Source: Terriglobales bacterium
Lineage (GTDB): Bacteria; Acidobacteriota; Terriglobia; Terriglobales; Acidobacteriaceae
Direction: 5' to 3'
Length of the DNA stretch: 37,710 bases
NCBI GenBank assembly: GCA_035543055.1
Contig: DATKKJ010000160.1
Span: 1 to 37,710 of the forward strand
Part shown: piece by piece, positions 1 through 7,718 of the stretch
Layout: every line of letters begins with the position of its first letter
How positions within the stretch are numbered: position 1 is the stretch's first letter
Notes under the pieces: model-generated
What the model was told of the DNA's origin: nothing
What the model saw: only the letters and a program-made list of their open reading frames with translations
Databases searched by the model: none
Position numbers and translations under genes: made by a program

Positions 1-80
1 GGTAGTGACGGGACTTCCGCTACGAATACTCCATCCTCGTCCGCTTCGATCAGGACCCGGCACTTCAGGTGGTTGGCCAT
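1..80 (-). CDS. HicB-like antitoxin / HicB-fold protein, C-terminus cut by window edge
   Basis: Only the first 26 codons are in the window; the gene runs off base 1. The reading begins MANHLKCRVLIEADEDG and continues into VFVAEVPSL. This fits the opening beta strand, the E-x-D-E-D-G turn and the V-P-x-L strand of the HicB partial RNase-H fold. HicB proteins usually pair with a HicA toxin RNase, but many single HicB-fold proteins exist and no HicA is visible here. It starts 9 bases after the UbiD stop on the same strand, so it may be co-transcribed with it. Assignment rests on about 25 residues and is moderate. Confidence 0.5.
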   Translation of the reverse strand, partial: MANHLKCRVLIEADEDGVFVAEVPSL

Positions 81-89
81 AGGCGCATT

Positions 90-1685
90 CTACTCAATCC
101 CGAGCTTCTTCCAAATCTCGTCCACCCGCCGCTTCGTCGTCTCGTCCATCTCGATCTCGTCGGGCCAGGGGCGGGTGAAGCCTTCGGTGGGCCATTTGCG
201 GGTGGCGTCGATGCCCATCTTGCTGCCGAAGTTGGGCAGGCGGGAGGCGTGGTCGAGCGAGTCCACCGGACCCAGGGTGAACTGGATGTCGCGCTCCGGG
301 TCGATGTGATTAGCGACGCGAAGCACCACCTCGCGCACGTCCTGCACGTCGCAGTCCTCGTCCACCACGATGATGCACTTGGTGAACATGGCCTGGCCCA
401 TGGCCCAGATGCCGTTCATCACCTTGCGGGCATGCCCGGGATAGGACTTGCGGATGGAGACCAGCATCAGGTTGTGGAAGACGGCCTCGACCGGCAGGTT
501 GACGTCCACGATCTCGGGCAGCGTGACCCGCATCAGCGGCAGGAACATGCGCTCCACCGCCTTGCCCATGTAGGCGTCCTCCATCGGAGGCTTGCCCACG
601 ATGGTGGTGGCGTAGATGGGGTCCTTGCGGTGGGTGACGCAGGTGAGGTGGAAGACCGGATACTCGTCTTCGAGGGAGTAGAAACCGGTGTGGTCGCCGA
701 AAGGGCCCTCGGTGCGCAGCTCGTCGAGGTTGACGTAGCCCTCGAGGACGATCTCGGCGGTGGCCGGGACCTCCAGGTCCACGGTCTCGCACTTCACCAG
801 TTCGACCGGCTTGCCGCGCAGGAAGCCGGCGATGAGGAACTCCTCGACGTCGGGAGGCGCGGGGACGATGGCGGCAAAGGTCAGCGCCGGGTCGGTGCCG
901 AGGGCCACCGCGACTTCAAGTTTTCCTTTAACTCTCTTGTCGAGGGCGTCGATGGCGCCGCCGCCGGAGCGGGCCATGAGGTCAACGGCCGCAGCCGAGG
1001 GCGGCCTCGCCGCGTGAGTTGGGCCAGCAGCGGCGGCGCGCATGGCGTCGCGGTAGTGTTCGGCGGCGACCTTCTGGCGCTGCCAGTGCATGCCGGCGGT
1101 GGTGGCGTCGTACACCTGCATGCGGTACATGCCGACATTGCGCTTCCCCGTCCGCGGGTCGCGGGTGATGACGCAGGGCAGGGTGATGAAGCGGCCGGCG
1201 TCCTGGGGCCAGCACTTAAGCACGGGAAAATCCAGCAGGGAGAAACCGTTCTTCTTGATGACCTCTTTGCACGGCCCGGTGGAGACGGTCTTGGGGAAGA
1301 ACTTGCCCAGGTCGGCGAGCATGGGCAGCATCTTGAGCTTGTCGAGCAGGCCCTCGGGGGCCTTGACGTCGAGGAACTGGTGGATGCGCTGGGCGATCTC
1401 GTCGAGGGAGTCCACACCCAGCGCCAGACGCATGCGGCGCTCGGAACCGAACTGGTTGATGAGCAGCCGGGCGCCGGGATGGCCCTTGAGATTGTCGAAG
1501 AGGAGCGCGGGACCGCCGGGACTTTGTCCCGGCCTGCTCGAGGGCGAGCGGGCTACAAGACCCTTGCTGACGCGGTCGGTGATTTCGGTGATCTCGAGGA
1601 TGGGATCGACCTCGACGGAGATGCGCTTCAGCTCGCCGGCCTTCTCCAGAGCGGAGATCCACTCGCGAAGATCGTTGTAGGGCAT
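90..1685 (-). CDS. ubiD: UbiD-family (prenylated-FMN) decarboxylase
   Basis: 531 residues, full length for UbiD, the non-oxidative decarboxylase that uses the prenylated FMN made by UbiX. Classical UbiD acts on 4-hydroxy-3-polyprenylbenzoate in quinone synthesis; menaquinone-pathway and aromatic-acid relatives share the fold. The N-terminus (LREWISALEKAGELKRI) is the typical UbiD opening. The central region has the EGPFGDHTGFYS stretch, and the C-terminal third has the IVVDEDCDVQDVREVV stretch of the family. No UbiX or other quinone gene is in the window, so the substrate cannot be assigned. An array of 7-base repeats lies just upstream at 1707-1741, between this gene and the divergent kinase operon. 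Confidence 0.9.
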   Translation of the reverse strand: MPYNDLREWISALEKAGELKRISVEVDPILEITEITDRVSKGLVARSPSSRPGQSPGGPALLFDNLKGHPGARLLINQFGSERRMRLALGVDSLDEIAQRIHQFLDVKAPEGLLDKLKMLPMLADLGKFFPKTVSTGPCKEVIKKNGFSLLDFPVLKCWPQDAGRFITLPCVITRDPRTGKRNVGMYRMQVYDATTAGMHWQRQKVAAEHYRDAMRAAAAGPTHAARPPSAAAVDLMARSGGGAIDALDKRVKGKLEVAVALGTDPALTFAAIVPAPPDVEEFLIAGFLRGKPVELVKCETVDLEVPATAEIVLEGYVNLDELRTEGPFGDHTGFYSLEDEYPVFHLTCVTHRKDPIYATTIVGKPPMEDAYMGKAVERMFLPLMRVTLPEIVDVNLPVEAVFHNLMLVSIRKSYPGHARKVMNGIWAMGQAMFTKCIIVVDEDCDVQDVREVVLRVANHIDPERDIQFTLGPVDSLDHASRLPNFGSKMGIDATRKWPTEGFTRPWPDEIEMDETTKRRVDEIWKKLGIE

Positions 1686-1706
1686 GGGAACCGGCGATTA
1701 TACGGG

Positions 1707-1741
1707 ATTGGCGATCGGGGATTGGTGATTTGCGATCTGGA
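1707..1741. repeat. Heptamer-period array, ubiD upstream spacer
   Basis: Five consecutive 7-base units follow the pattern ATyNGnG, with T or C at the third position in each. A looser continuation toward 1693 keeps the same phase. The array lies between the divergent ubiD and kinase genes and would fall in the ubiD 5' leader or promoter. It belongs to the set of heptamer arrays found in several spacers of this window. Confidence 0.6.
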
Positions 1742-1798
1742 CATCACCCGATCTGGGGGGGCGCCGCGAACGGCCGGCGTGCGGCCCGCACACTCCAT

Positions 1799-1814
1799 TG
1801 TGACCCCAATCACA
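1799..1814. promoter_or_regulatory. CRP/FNR-family operator candidate
   Basis: The sequence is TGTGA, six bases, then TCACA, an exact match to the Escherichia coli CRP half-site pair with standard spacing. It sits in the divergent spacer 114 bases upstream of the ubiD start and 62 bases upstream of the preferred kinase start (1876). It could serve either promoter. Many Crp/Fnr-family regulators of redox or cAMP response bind this dyad; which regulator acts here is unknown. Confidence 0.5.
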
Positions 1815-1875
1815 GAAGCTTGTGAGGGGCGATGATATCCCTGAGGCTGGCGCGGCCGGCCCGCGCCGGGGGACG

Positions 1876-3177
1876 ATGCGCCACACTGCACCCGCGCGGG
1901 GATGGTTCTGGGCCACGCTGGCGCTTTCCAGCCTCAGCCTGGTGGCGCTGGTGTTCGCCTTCTGGGAACTGGTGGAGAACCGCTTCTTCCGCGACTTGGA
2001 CTACGTCAGCCTGCATTACCTGTACATCAGCCGGGGCATCGCCTCTTCCATCCTGCTGGCGGCGTGGGCGGCCTGGCTGGTGATGCGCGAGCGCCGGGCA
2101 GCGGAAGAAGAGCTGAGCAAGTCGCGCGAGCGTTACCGCGGGCTGCTCGACGCCTCGCCGGGCGCGGTGGCGCTGTTCGGCGCCGACCTGCGGGTGCTGG
2201 AGTGGAACGCGTCGGCGGAGCGGCTCTACGGATATCAGCGCGACTTCGTCCTGGAACTGCCGGTCCCGACCGTGCCGCCGCAACGCCGGGCCGAACTGGC
2301 CGAATCCATGGCGCGGGTGCAGCGGGGCGAAGCGGTGCTGGACCAGGAAAGCGAGCGGGTGGACGCCTCCGGGCAGCTCATCCAAGTGCAGCTCAGCCTG
2401 CTTCCCTTCCACGAAGGCGGCGAGCTGTTCTATCTGGAGGTGGCAGCCGACATCCGGGAGCGGGTGCGGCTGCGGGAACGGCTCATCGAGTTCGAGAAGC
2501 TGACCAGCATGGGACAGATGGCGGCGGGCACGGCGCACCACCTGAATACGCCGCTGGCGGCCATGCTGCTGCGCGTGCAGATGATGCGGGGACGGATGCA
2601 GGAGCCGGCCACCGCCGAAGAACTGGAACGGCTGGAAGGCAGCCTGCGTTTCTGCCAGCAGTTCGTGCAGCGTCTGCTGGACTTCTCGCGCCGTCCTACG
2701 ATGCGCAGGGAGCCGGAGCCGGTGCGGGCGGTGATCGAGGGCGTGCTGGCGTTCATCGGGCCGACGTTGCAGGCGAAGCAGGTGCGGCTGGGCTGCGAAT
2801 TGAACGGCATCGGGGGTCAGAGGGTGCTGGGAGACCGCAACGAGCTGGAGACCTTGCTGCTCATCCTGCTGAGCAACGCCGCCGACGCGGTGGAAAAAGG
2901 CGGCCGCATCGGGATCACGGTACAGGGCGGTGGAGAGAACGTGGAGATCAGCATCAGCGACGATGGCTGCGGCATCCCGGCGGAGTCCCTGCCCCGCATC
3001 TTCGAACCCTTCTACACCACCAAGCCAGTGGGCAAAGGCACGGGGCTGGGCCTGGCGATCGCGAAGAACATCGTGAGCCAGCACGGGGGGAGCATCCGGC
3101 TGGAGAGCGGCCAGGGCAGAGGGACGCGGGCGATCGTGCAGCTCCCCGCGCTGGCCGCCACGGCGGTGCCGGCATGA
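1876..3177 (+). CDS. Membrane PAS-domain sensor histidine kinase
   Basis: Two hydrophobic helices near the N-terminus (about residues 12-31 and 55-70) anchor a short outer loop. A PAS domain follows (about 85-200), then a HisKA dimerisation helix with phospho-acceptor His at about residue 221, and a HATPase with DDGCGIP and GTGLGLAIAKN boxes. The H-box reads AHHLNTPL: a His replaces the usual Glu directly after the acceptor His. A GTG at 1822 would add 18 codons, but it has no Shine-Dalgarno and lies only 7 bases after the CRP-like palindrome. ATG 1876 follows a G-rich stretch, so I prefer it weakly. The stop overlaps the regulator ATG (ATGA), giving a coupled kinase-regulator pair. The signal sensed is unknown. 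Confidence 0.9.
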   Translation: MRHTAPARGWFWATLALSSLSLVALVFAFWELVENRFFRDLDYVSLHYLYISRGIASSILLAAWAAWLVMRERRAAEEELSKSRERYRGLLDASPGAVALFGADLRVLEWNASAERLYGYQRDFVLELPVPTVPPQRRAELAESMARVQRGEAVLDQESERVDASGQLIQVQLSLLPFHEGGELFYLEVAADIRERVRLRERLIEFEKLTSMGQMAAGTAHHLNTPLAAMLLRVQMMRGRMQEPATAEELERLEGSLRFCQQFVQRLLDFSRRPTMRREPEPVRAVIEGVLAFIGPTLQAKQVRLGCELNGIGGQRVLGDRNELETLLLILLSNAADAVEKGGRIGITVQGGGENVEISISDDGCGIPAESLPRIFEPFYTTKPVGKGTGLGLAIAKNIVSQHGGSIRLESGQGRGTRAIVQLPALAATAVPA

Positions 3178-4541
3178 GGCGCGACATCGAGATCCTGGTG
3201 GTGGACGACGACCGCGAGCTGGCGGAGACGCTGCGCGACCTGCTGGTGGGCGAAGGTTACACGGTGGCGGTGGCGCTGTCGGCGGGCGAGGCGCTGGCAG
3301 TGCACGAGGAGAACCCGCAACTGGCGCTGGCGCTGCTCGACCTGATCATGCCCCAGTGCGACGGCATGGCGCTGATGGACCAACTGCACCGCCGCAACCG
3401 CAGCCTGCCGGTCATCATCATGACCGGATTCGGCACCATCGAGACCGCGGTGGACGCCATAAAGCGCGGCGCCGAAGACTACCTGACCAAGCCCTTCGAC
3501 CGGGAAGCGGTGCAGAAGAAGATCGGGCGCTTGATGGAAGTGCACCGGCTGCGGGACCGGGTGGCGGAGCTGGAAGCCGACCTGAAGCAGGTGAGCGACC
3601 CCTTCCAGGAACTGGTGTACGTCTCCCGCGGCATGCAGCAGGTGGTGGACCGGGCACGGACGGCGGCGGAGAGCGACGCCACCGTGCTGATCGTGGGCGA
3701 GACCGGCACCGGAAAAGAGAAACTGGCGCGCGCCCTTCACCGCGCCAGCCGCCGGGCGTCGGGACCGTTCGTGGCGGTGAACTGCGGGGCGTTGCCCAAG
3801 GAGCTGATCGAGAGCGAGCTGTTCGGGGTGCGGAAAGGCGCGTACACCGGGGCTTACAGCGACCGCCCGGGGGTGTTTGCGGCGGCGGCGCGGGGCACGG
3901 TCTTCCTGGACGAGATCGGCGAAATGCCCAAGGAAGCGCAAGTGAAGCTGCTGCGGGTGTTGCAGGAGCGGGAAGCGCGCCCGGTGGGCGGGACCACGGC
4001 GCGCCCGGTGGACGTGCGGGTGGTGGCGGCGACCAACTACCCGATCACGGCCCTGCGCGCCGAGCACCTGCGCGAAGACCTGTATTTCCGCCTGGCCACG
4101 GTGGTGCTGGAGGTCCCCCCGCTGCGCACCCGGCGCGAAGACGTGCTGGTGCTGGCGCAATGGTTCTGCTCGCGCCTGGCGGAGCGCTACGGCCGGCACA
4201 TCACGCTGAACCCGAGCGCGGTCGAAGCGCTCCTGGGCTACGGCTTTCCGGGGAACGTGCGCGAGCTGGAGAACATCCTGGAGAGTGCGGCGGCGGTGTC
4301 GAAGGAAGACCCGCAGATCCTCACCGACCGAGACGTCCGCCCCCTGTTGCATACCAGCGACGCCCCGCCGGGATGGATCGAACAACCGATGACCCTGGAA
4401 GAGATGGAGAAGATCGCCATCGAGCGTGCGCTGCGCTTGTGCCAGGGCAACCGCACGCGGGCGGCGTCGCTGCTGGGGATCTCCCGCGACACGCTGTACC
4501 GCAAGCTGCGCGACCTGAACATCGCGGTGGGGGCGCCATGA
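3174..4541 (+). CDS. Sigma-54-dependent response regulator (NtrC family)
   Basis: 455 residues in three parts. The receiver domain has the acidic pair at D11-D12, phospho-acceptor D56 in LLDLIMP, and TKPFD at its end. The AAA+ domain has Walker A GETGTGKE and Walker B TVFLDEIGE. A C-terminal Fis-type helix-turn-helix has RAASLLGISRDTLYRKL. The sigma-54 contact loop reads GAYTGA instead of the common GAFTGA; Tyr at this position is a tolerated natural variant. It is the partner of the upstream PAS kinase and overlaps the downstream cytochrome gene by four bases (ATGA). The cluster should therefore be read as kinase, activator and cytochrome made together. Candidate targets in this window include the -24/-12 promoter of the PEP-CTERM gene. 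Confidence 0.93.
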   Translation: MRRDIEILVVDDDRELAETLRDLLVGEGYTVAVALSAGEALAVHEENPQLALALLDLIMPQCDGMALMDQLHRRNRSLPVIIMTGFGTIETAVDAIKRGAEDYLTKPFDREAVQKKIGRLMEVHRLRDRVAELEADLKQVSDPFQELVYVSRGMQQVVDRARTAAESDATVLIVGETGTGKEKLARALHRASRRASGPFVAVNCGALPKELIESELFGVRKGAYTGAYSDRPGVFAAAARGTVFLDEIGEMPKEAQVKLLRVLQEREARPVGGTTARPVDVRVVAATNYPITALRAEHLREDLYFRLATVVLEVPPLRTRREDVLVLAQWFCSRLAERYGRHITLNPSAVEALLGYGFPGNVRELENILESAAAVSKEDPQILTDRDVRPLLHTSDAPPGWIEQPMTLEEMEKIAIERALRLCQGNRTRAASLLGISRDTLYRKLRDLNIAVGAP

Positions 4542-5731
4542 GCGAGCGGCGCGAGACCGTGATGTGGTCGGTGGTGGCGGTGGCGGCGCTGGTGGTCTTT
4601 GGGCTGGCAGTGCGCGGACAGTTCCAGAGCGTGCAGAGCCGGGGCGCGACCAACGTACCCTCGCGGCCATCGGAAGGCGACGCGCTGTTCCGCGCCAAGG
4701 GCTGCGTGCAATGCCACGAGGCCAACGAAATGGCGGCCCGCTCGGAAGGCAAAGGCCGCGCCCAGCCGCTCCCTGAGCTGGTCACCGCCATGTGGAACCA
4801 TGCGCCGCGGATGTGGGAAGCGATGGCGGCGCGGAAGTTGCAGTATCCCGAACTCAGCTACGAAGAAACCGGGCAACTGGTGGCCTACCTCTACATCTCC
4901 CGCTCCATGGACGCGCCGGGCGACCGGGAGCGGGGGGCGAAGCTCTTCGCGGTGCGGCAATGCAGCCGTTGCCACGGCGCGGTGCCTGGGGAGGCGCCCA
5001 GCGTGGCGCAACTGGCGTCCACCGACGACCTGGTGACCTGGACGCAGACCCTGTGGAACCATGCGTCGGTCATGCAGGCGCGGATGACGGCCATCGGCAT
5101 CACCTGGCCGCGCTTCGAAGGCAACGACCTGCGCGACCTGTTCGCGCACATCCGCCAGGACGGACACGAATCGCACCTCTCCATCGCCAAGGCGGATCCC
5201 GACCGTGGCTGGCAGGTCTTCCAGGAAAAGGGATGCATCGAATGTCACGGGATCTCGCGCGGCTCGGAACACGTGGCCGCAGATTTCGGGCCCAGCCGCG
5301 AGCTGCCGCCCACCTACTCGCAGTTCGCCGCCTCCATGCTCAACCACTTCCCCACCATGCAGCGCGCCATCGCCACCAAGGGCGGCAAGCCGCCGGTGTT
5401 CGCCGGCAGCGACATGGCGGACGTGACCGTGTTCCTCTACAACCTGCATTACCTGGAGCCGTCGGGCTCGCCGCAGGTCGGGGCCAGCGTTTTTGTCTGG
5501 CGGGGCTGCGCCCAGTGTCACGGCAGGACGGCAGAGGGCACGCGCGCCGGCCCGGCGCTGCGCGGCCGCGGGCAGACCTACACCTCGGTGCGGCTAGCCG
5601 CCACCCTGTGGGCGCACGGCTCGCGGATGTACGCGCGCACGCGGGCCCAAGGACAGGCGTGGCCGTCGCTGCTGCCCTCCGATGTCGGCGATATGCTGGC
5701 GTTCCTGAATACGCCAATAGAGAAGAAGTAG
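4538..5731 (+). CDS. Four-haem c-type cytochrome of four tandem domains
   Basis: 397 residues, with an N-terminal membrane helix (about 8-25) that is a signal anchor to the outer face. Four CXXCH haem sites start at C56, C142, C233 and C324, spaced 86-91 residues apart. Each is followed by a matching motif of form [WL]-[NA]-H-x-x-x-M: WNHAPRM at 86, WNHASVM at 173, LNHFPTM at 268 and WAHGSRM at 358. The Met is a likely sixth iron ligand. This is four copies of one monohaem cytochrome c domain in a chain, a plausible electron wire. It overlaps the sigma-54 regulator gene by four bases, which is unusual for a structural redox protein. I do not recognise a named family for the four-domain form. 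Confidence 0.85.
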   Translation: MSERRETVMWSVVAVAALVVFGLAVRGQFQSVQSRGATNVPSRPSEGDALFRAKGCVQCHEANEMAARSEGKGRAQPLPELVTAMWNHAPRMWEAMAARKLQYPELSYEETGQLVAYLYISRSMDAPGDRERGAKLFAVRQCSRCHGAVPGEAPSVAQLASTDDLVTWTQTLWNHASVMQARMTAIGITWPRFEGNDLRDLFAHIRQDGHESHLSIAKADPDRGWQVFQEKGCIECHGISRGSEHVAADFGPSRELPPTYSQFAASMLNHFPTMQRAIATKGGKPPVFAGSDMADVTVFLYNLHYLEPSGSPQVGASVFVWRGCAQCHGRTAEGTRAGPALRGRGQTYTSVRLAATLWAHGSRMYARTRAQGQAWPSLLPSDVGDMLAFLNTPIEKK

Positions 5732-5754
5732 CCAGTAGCCAGTCGCCGGTCGCC
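5727..5754. repeat. Heptamer array starting in the cytochrome stop codon
   Basis: Four units with consensus (A/G)GT(A/C)GCC run without gaps. The TAG stop of the cytochrome gene (5729-5731) is bases 3-5 of the first unit. A second array of three 7-base units ending in GCA lies at 5766-5786. Confidence 0.75.
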
Positions 5755-5765
5755 AGCGAGAACCC

Positions 5766-5786
5766 GGAGGCAGAACGCAGTCGGCA
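5766..5786. repeat. Second heptamer array in the same spacer
   Basis: Three units, each ending in GCA: GGAGGCA, GAACGCA, GTCGGCA. A related array (GGAGGCA first, GCAGGCA last) occurs at 10569-10589 after the nine-haem cytochrome gene. Confidence 0.55.
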
Positions 5787-5877
5787 GGCGATCCAAGCCC
5801 TCACATAGATACGTGCTGCCGGACATTGACGGGCGACCGTCCACAGGCGTAAGAAGGCGGCCACAAAGGAGAGCGTC

Positions 5878-6084
5878 ATGGCCGATAGCGTCTATAAAGT
5901 CGTCGACATCGTGGGTACCAGCACCGATTCCTGGGAAAAGGCGGCTACCGCTGCATTGAAAACGGCCGCGAAATCATTGCGCGACCTGCGGGTGGCCGAG
6001 ATCCAGAAGTTCGACATTCACCTGGAGGACGGGAAAATGGTGTACCGGGTGAAGATGAGCGTGTCGTTCAAGTACGAGAAGTAG
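5878..6084 (+). CDS. Dodecin-family flavin-binding protein
   Basis: 68 residues, typical for dodecin. Dodecins assemble into hollow dodecamers that store or buffer riboflavin, FMN or related molecules in the cytoplasm. The sequence shows the family pattern: VYKVVDIVGTS at the start, SWEKAATAALKTAAK in the helix, and a closing strand YRVKMSVSFKYE. A good ribosome site (AAAGGAG) precedes the ATG. It stands alone, with the PEP-CTERM gene convergent downstream. Confidence 0.92.
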   Translation: MADSVYKVVDIVGTSTDSWEKAATAALKTAAKSLRDLRVAEIQKFDIHLEDGKMVYRVKMSVSFKYEK

Positions 6085-6153
6085 GGAGTTTCGACCCCGT
6101 CCCCCGCCCTGGGCCGGTGGGCAGACGTGTGATTGGAACGCTCCGGCCGTGAC

Positions 6154-6864
6154 CTAATTGCGGAACCGTTTCCGGACGGCACCACCAAGAACCACCAAGC
6201 CACAGCCGAGCAGGGCCAAGCTTCCGGGCTCTGGCACGGCAGTGCCTTCCTGGCTGAAGTTGATGTTCCCAATGCCGACGTCGTCACTATCGACGTTCGT
6301 CGAGTCGAACATGATGCGCAAGGTTTCGGCAGTCACACCGTTGAAGCTGAAGTGATAATGCCCAGCGCTCGGAATGAAGGGATCGCTGACCGAAAACAGG
6401 ACGTTTCCATCGCCGTCGAGGACCTGCACATCGTTGATGGTATAGCCGGCAACGTCAAAACATCCCACGAATGTGACCGAACAAGTCGCCATGTCGAAGG
6501 AATTGAGGGTAACCAGAAATCCGGGGTCGGCGATGAGATCGAACTCGAAGACCTTGGGCTCCTGGGCGAAGATAACGTTAGCCAGATCGCCGTAGTCGCC
6601 CAACCAGGTGTAAACCGGCGGCAGGCCCGAAGTGGCGAACTGGGTAACGACATTTGGGGTTGGCCCACCTACCAAGTCATAGAGAAATCCGTCTTGCGTG
6701 GCGGAGGTCACTTGATTGCCGTAGCCGGGGGGCAGCGGAGCCCAATCGACGAAGTTCCCCACTGCCGGTCGAAATAGGAGCGTCGTCCCCTGCGCGGAAA
6801 CCGTCACCATGAGTGCAAAGCTAACAACAACGAGAACCTCCAGCATGATCGACTTGCGCGACAT
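6154..6864 (-). CDS. PEP-CTERM sorted exported protein
   Basis: 236 residues. The start at 6864 is chosen because GGAGG stands just upstream and a signal peptide follows at once (hydrophobic core LEVLVVVSFALMVTVSA). A longer in-frame reading to 7026 lacks these. The C-terminus has the classic tripartite sorting tag: VPEPGSLALLG, a hydrophobic helix, then a basic end RKRFRN. Exosortase recognises this tag and sends the protein to the cell surface or exopolysaccharide matrix. No exosortase is in the window. The body is a beta-rich sequence that I do not recognise. A possible sigma-54 promoter lies at 7044-7059. Confidence 0.85.
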   Translation of the reverse strand: MSRKSIMLEVLVVVSFALMVTVSAQGTTLLFRPAVGNFVDWAPLPPGYGNQVTSATQDGFLYDLVGGPTPNVVTQFATSGLPPVYTWLGDYGDLANVIFAQEPKVFEFDLIADPGFLVTLNSFDMATCSVTFVGCFDVAGYTINDVQVLDGDGNVLFSVSDPFIPSAGHYHFSFNGVTAETLRIMFDSTNVDSDDVGIGNINFSQEGTAVPEPGSLALLGCGLVVLGGAVRKRFRN

Positions 6865-7043
6865 GCGACCCTCCTTTGGCCAGGGGTTGAGTCTCTCCCC
6901 GACGTGTCGTTCACTGGTTACAGCCTGGGCCGAGGTCTCGGGAATCCGAATCCGGGTGGTGATGGCCTTGGGGCCTTCTCGTGCGCGAACCGAGCAGGAG
7001 TGCGCGAACAGGGCGTCTCGCGGCACGAGCTTGTCTTGGAACG

Positions 7044-7059
7044 AGCAATCCGGATTCCA
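7044..7059 (-). promoter_or_regulatory. Sigma-54 (-24/-12) promoter candidate for PEP-CTERM gene
   Basis: Minus strand: TGGAATC, four bases, TTGCT. The -24 GG and -12 GC are at the required spacing and the TTGC box is complete; three positions in the -24 box differ from consensus. PEP-CTERM systems in other bacteria are known to use a sigma-54 activator (PrsR). The predicted start near 7033 leaves a long leader. Confidence 0.4.
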
Positions 7060-7344
7060 CCGTCCTGCTTGAAAAGGAGCAACTTAGGAACTCTCCCCAC
7101 CCCCGGTGTGCAACGTTTTTCACAGTGAGTAGAACTGAAGTTCCTCCGTAGATGCGCACTGTCCGAATCTCTGACAGTCGCCTGATCTTCTGACACGTCG
7201 CTTCCCGAACGTTCTTGACAGCCGCCTCCAAACGCCATGTTTCTAACGACTTATGGCTCGAGCCGACACTCCGGATTCGGCAATTCAGGTGCATAGGCTA
7301 GGGCTGAGCGGAAGGCGGGAAGCACCCCCGCAACCAAAAGCACT

Positions 7345-7373
7345 CTTACCGGCCTCGTGGTAACTGGTAGAAT
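7345..7373 (+). promoter_or_regulatory. Candidate sigma-70-type promoter of the bc operon
   Basis: A -10 box TAGAAT at 7368-7373 has a weak -35 CTTACC 17 bases upstream. The ATG of the first operon gene is 30 bases downstream, with AAAGGAG between. Confidence 0.4.
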
Positions 7374-7403
7374 GACCCGCCTTCCGCTCCAAAGGAGAAG
7401 GAC

Positions 7404-7718
7404 ATGTTCAGACAAGTCAACTGGCTGGCCCTGACCGGACTTGTGATGCTGGCGGCGGGAGTGTTCCTGGTCTTCAGTCCATACAGCATGTTTCCGCTGT
7501 GGGCGATCTGGCTGGTGGGGCCGCTGCTCTGGTACCTGGGGGCAGCGCTGACCGTAGCCGGGATCGCAGCCCATTTCTTCGGCGCCCCGAACCCGAAGAA
7601 GGCGGCAGAGTCGTTCGCTGAAGCGAAGTCCACGCCGCACCTGGAGCGCATGGGCCTCGCCACCGCGCCCGCCAGAGTGGAAAGCGAAATCCCCGCGATG
7701 AGTGGGTTCACTCTGTGA
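7404..7718 (+). CDS. Small two-helix membrane protein, first gene of bc operon
   Basis: 104 residues. Two hydrophobic helices (about residues 8-27 and 35-58) are followed by a polar tail. AAAGGAG stands before the ATG. No known domain is recognised. It overlaps the Rieske start (GTGA), so it is translated with the quinol-oxidising complex and may be an accessory subunit or assembly factor. That role is inferred from position only. Confidence 0.7.
   Translation: MFRQVNWLALTGLVMLAAGVFLVFSPYSMFPLWAIWLVGPLLWYLGAALTVAGIAAHFFGAPNPKKAAESFAEAKSTPHLERMGLATAPARVESEIPAMSGFTL

Larger units (their letters stand above)
6865..7403. other. 539-base spacer, leader of the PEP-CTERM gene and promoter of the bc operon
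   Basis: No supported gene. It holds the -24/-12 candidate at 7044-7059 facing the PEP-CTERM gene, which would give a leader of about 170 bases, and a -35/-10 candidate at 7345-7373 facing the bc operon. A small dyad TCACAGTGA lies at 7120-7128. Short open frames here have no domain or ribosome site. Confidence 0.5.

Noticed and set aside
69-1835. 588-codon plus-strand open frame antisense to ubiD
   Set aside because: Mirror frame of a GC-rich gene: no domain, no ribosome site, low-complexity His/Asp/Gly-rich translation. The minus strand encodes a clear UbiD.
1822-1875. GTG 1822 as kinase start
   Set aside because: No Shine-Dalgarno, less typical codon use, and it lies just after the CRP-like site; ATG 1876 preferred, though not certain.
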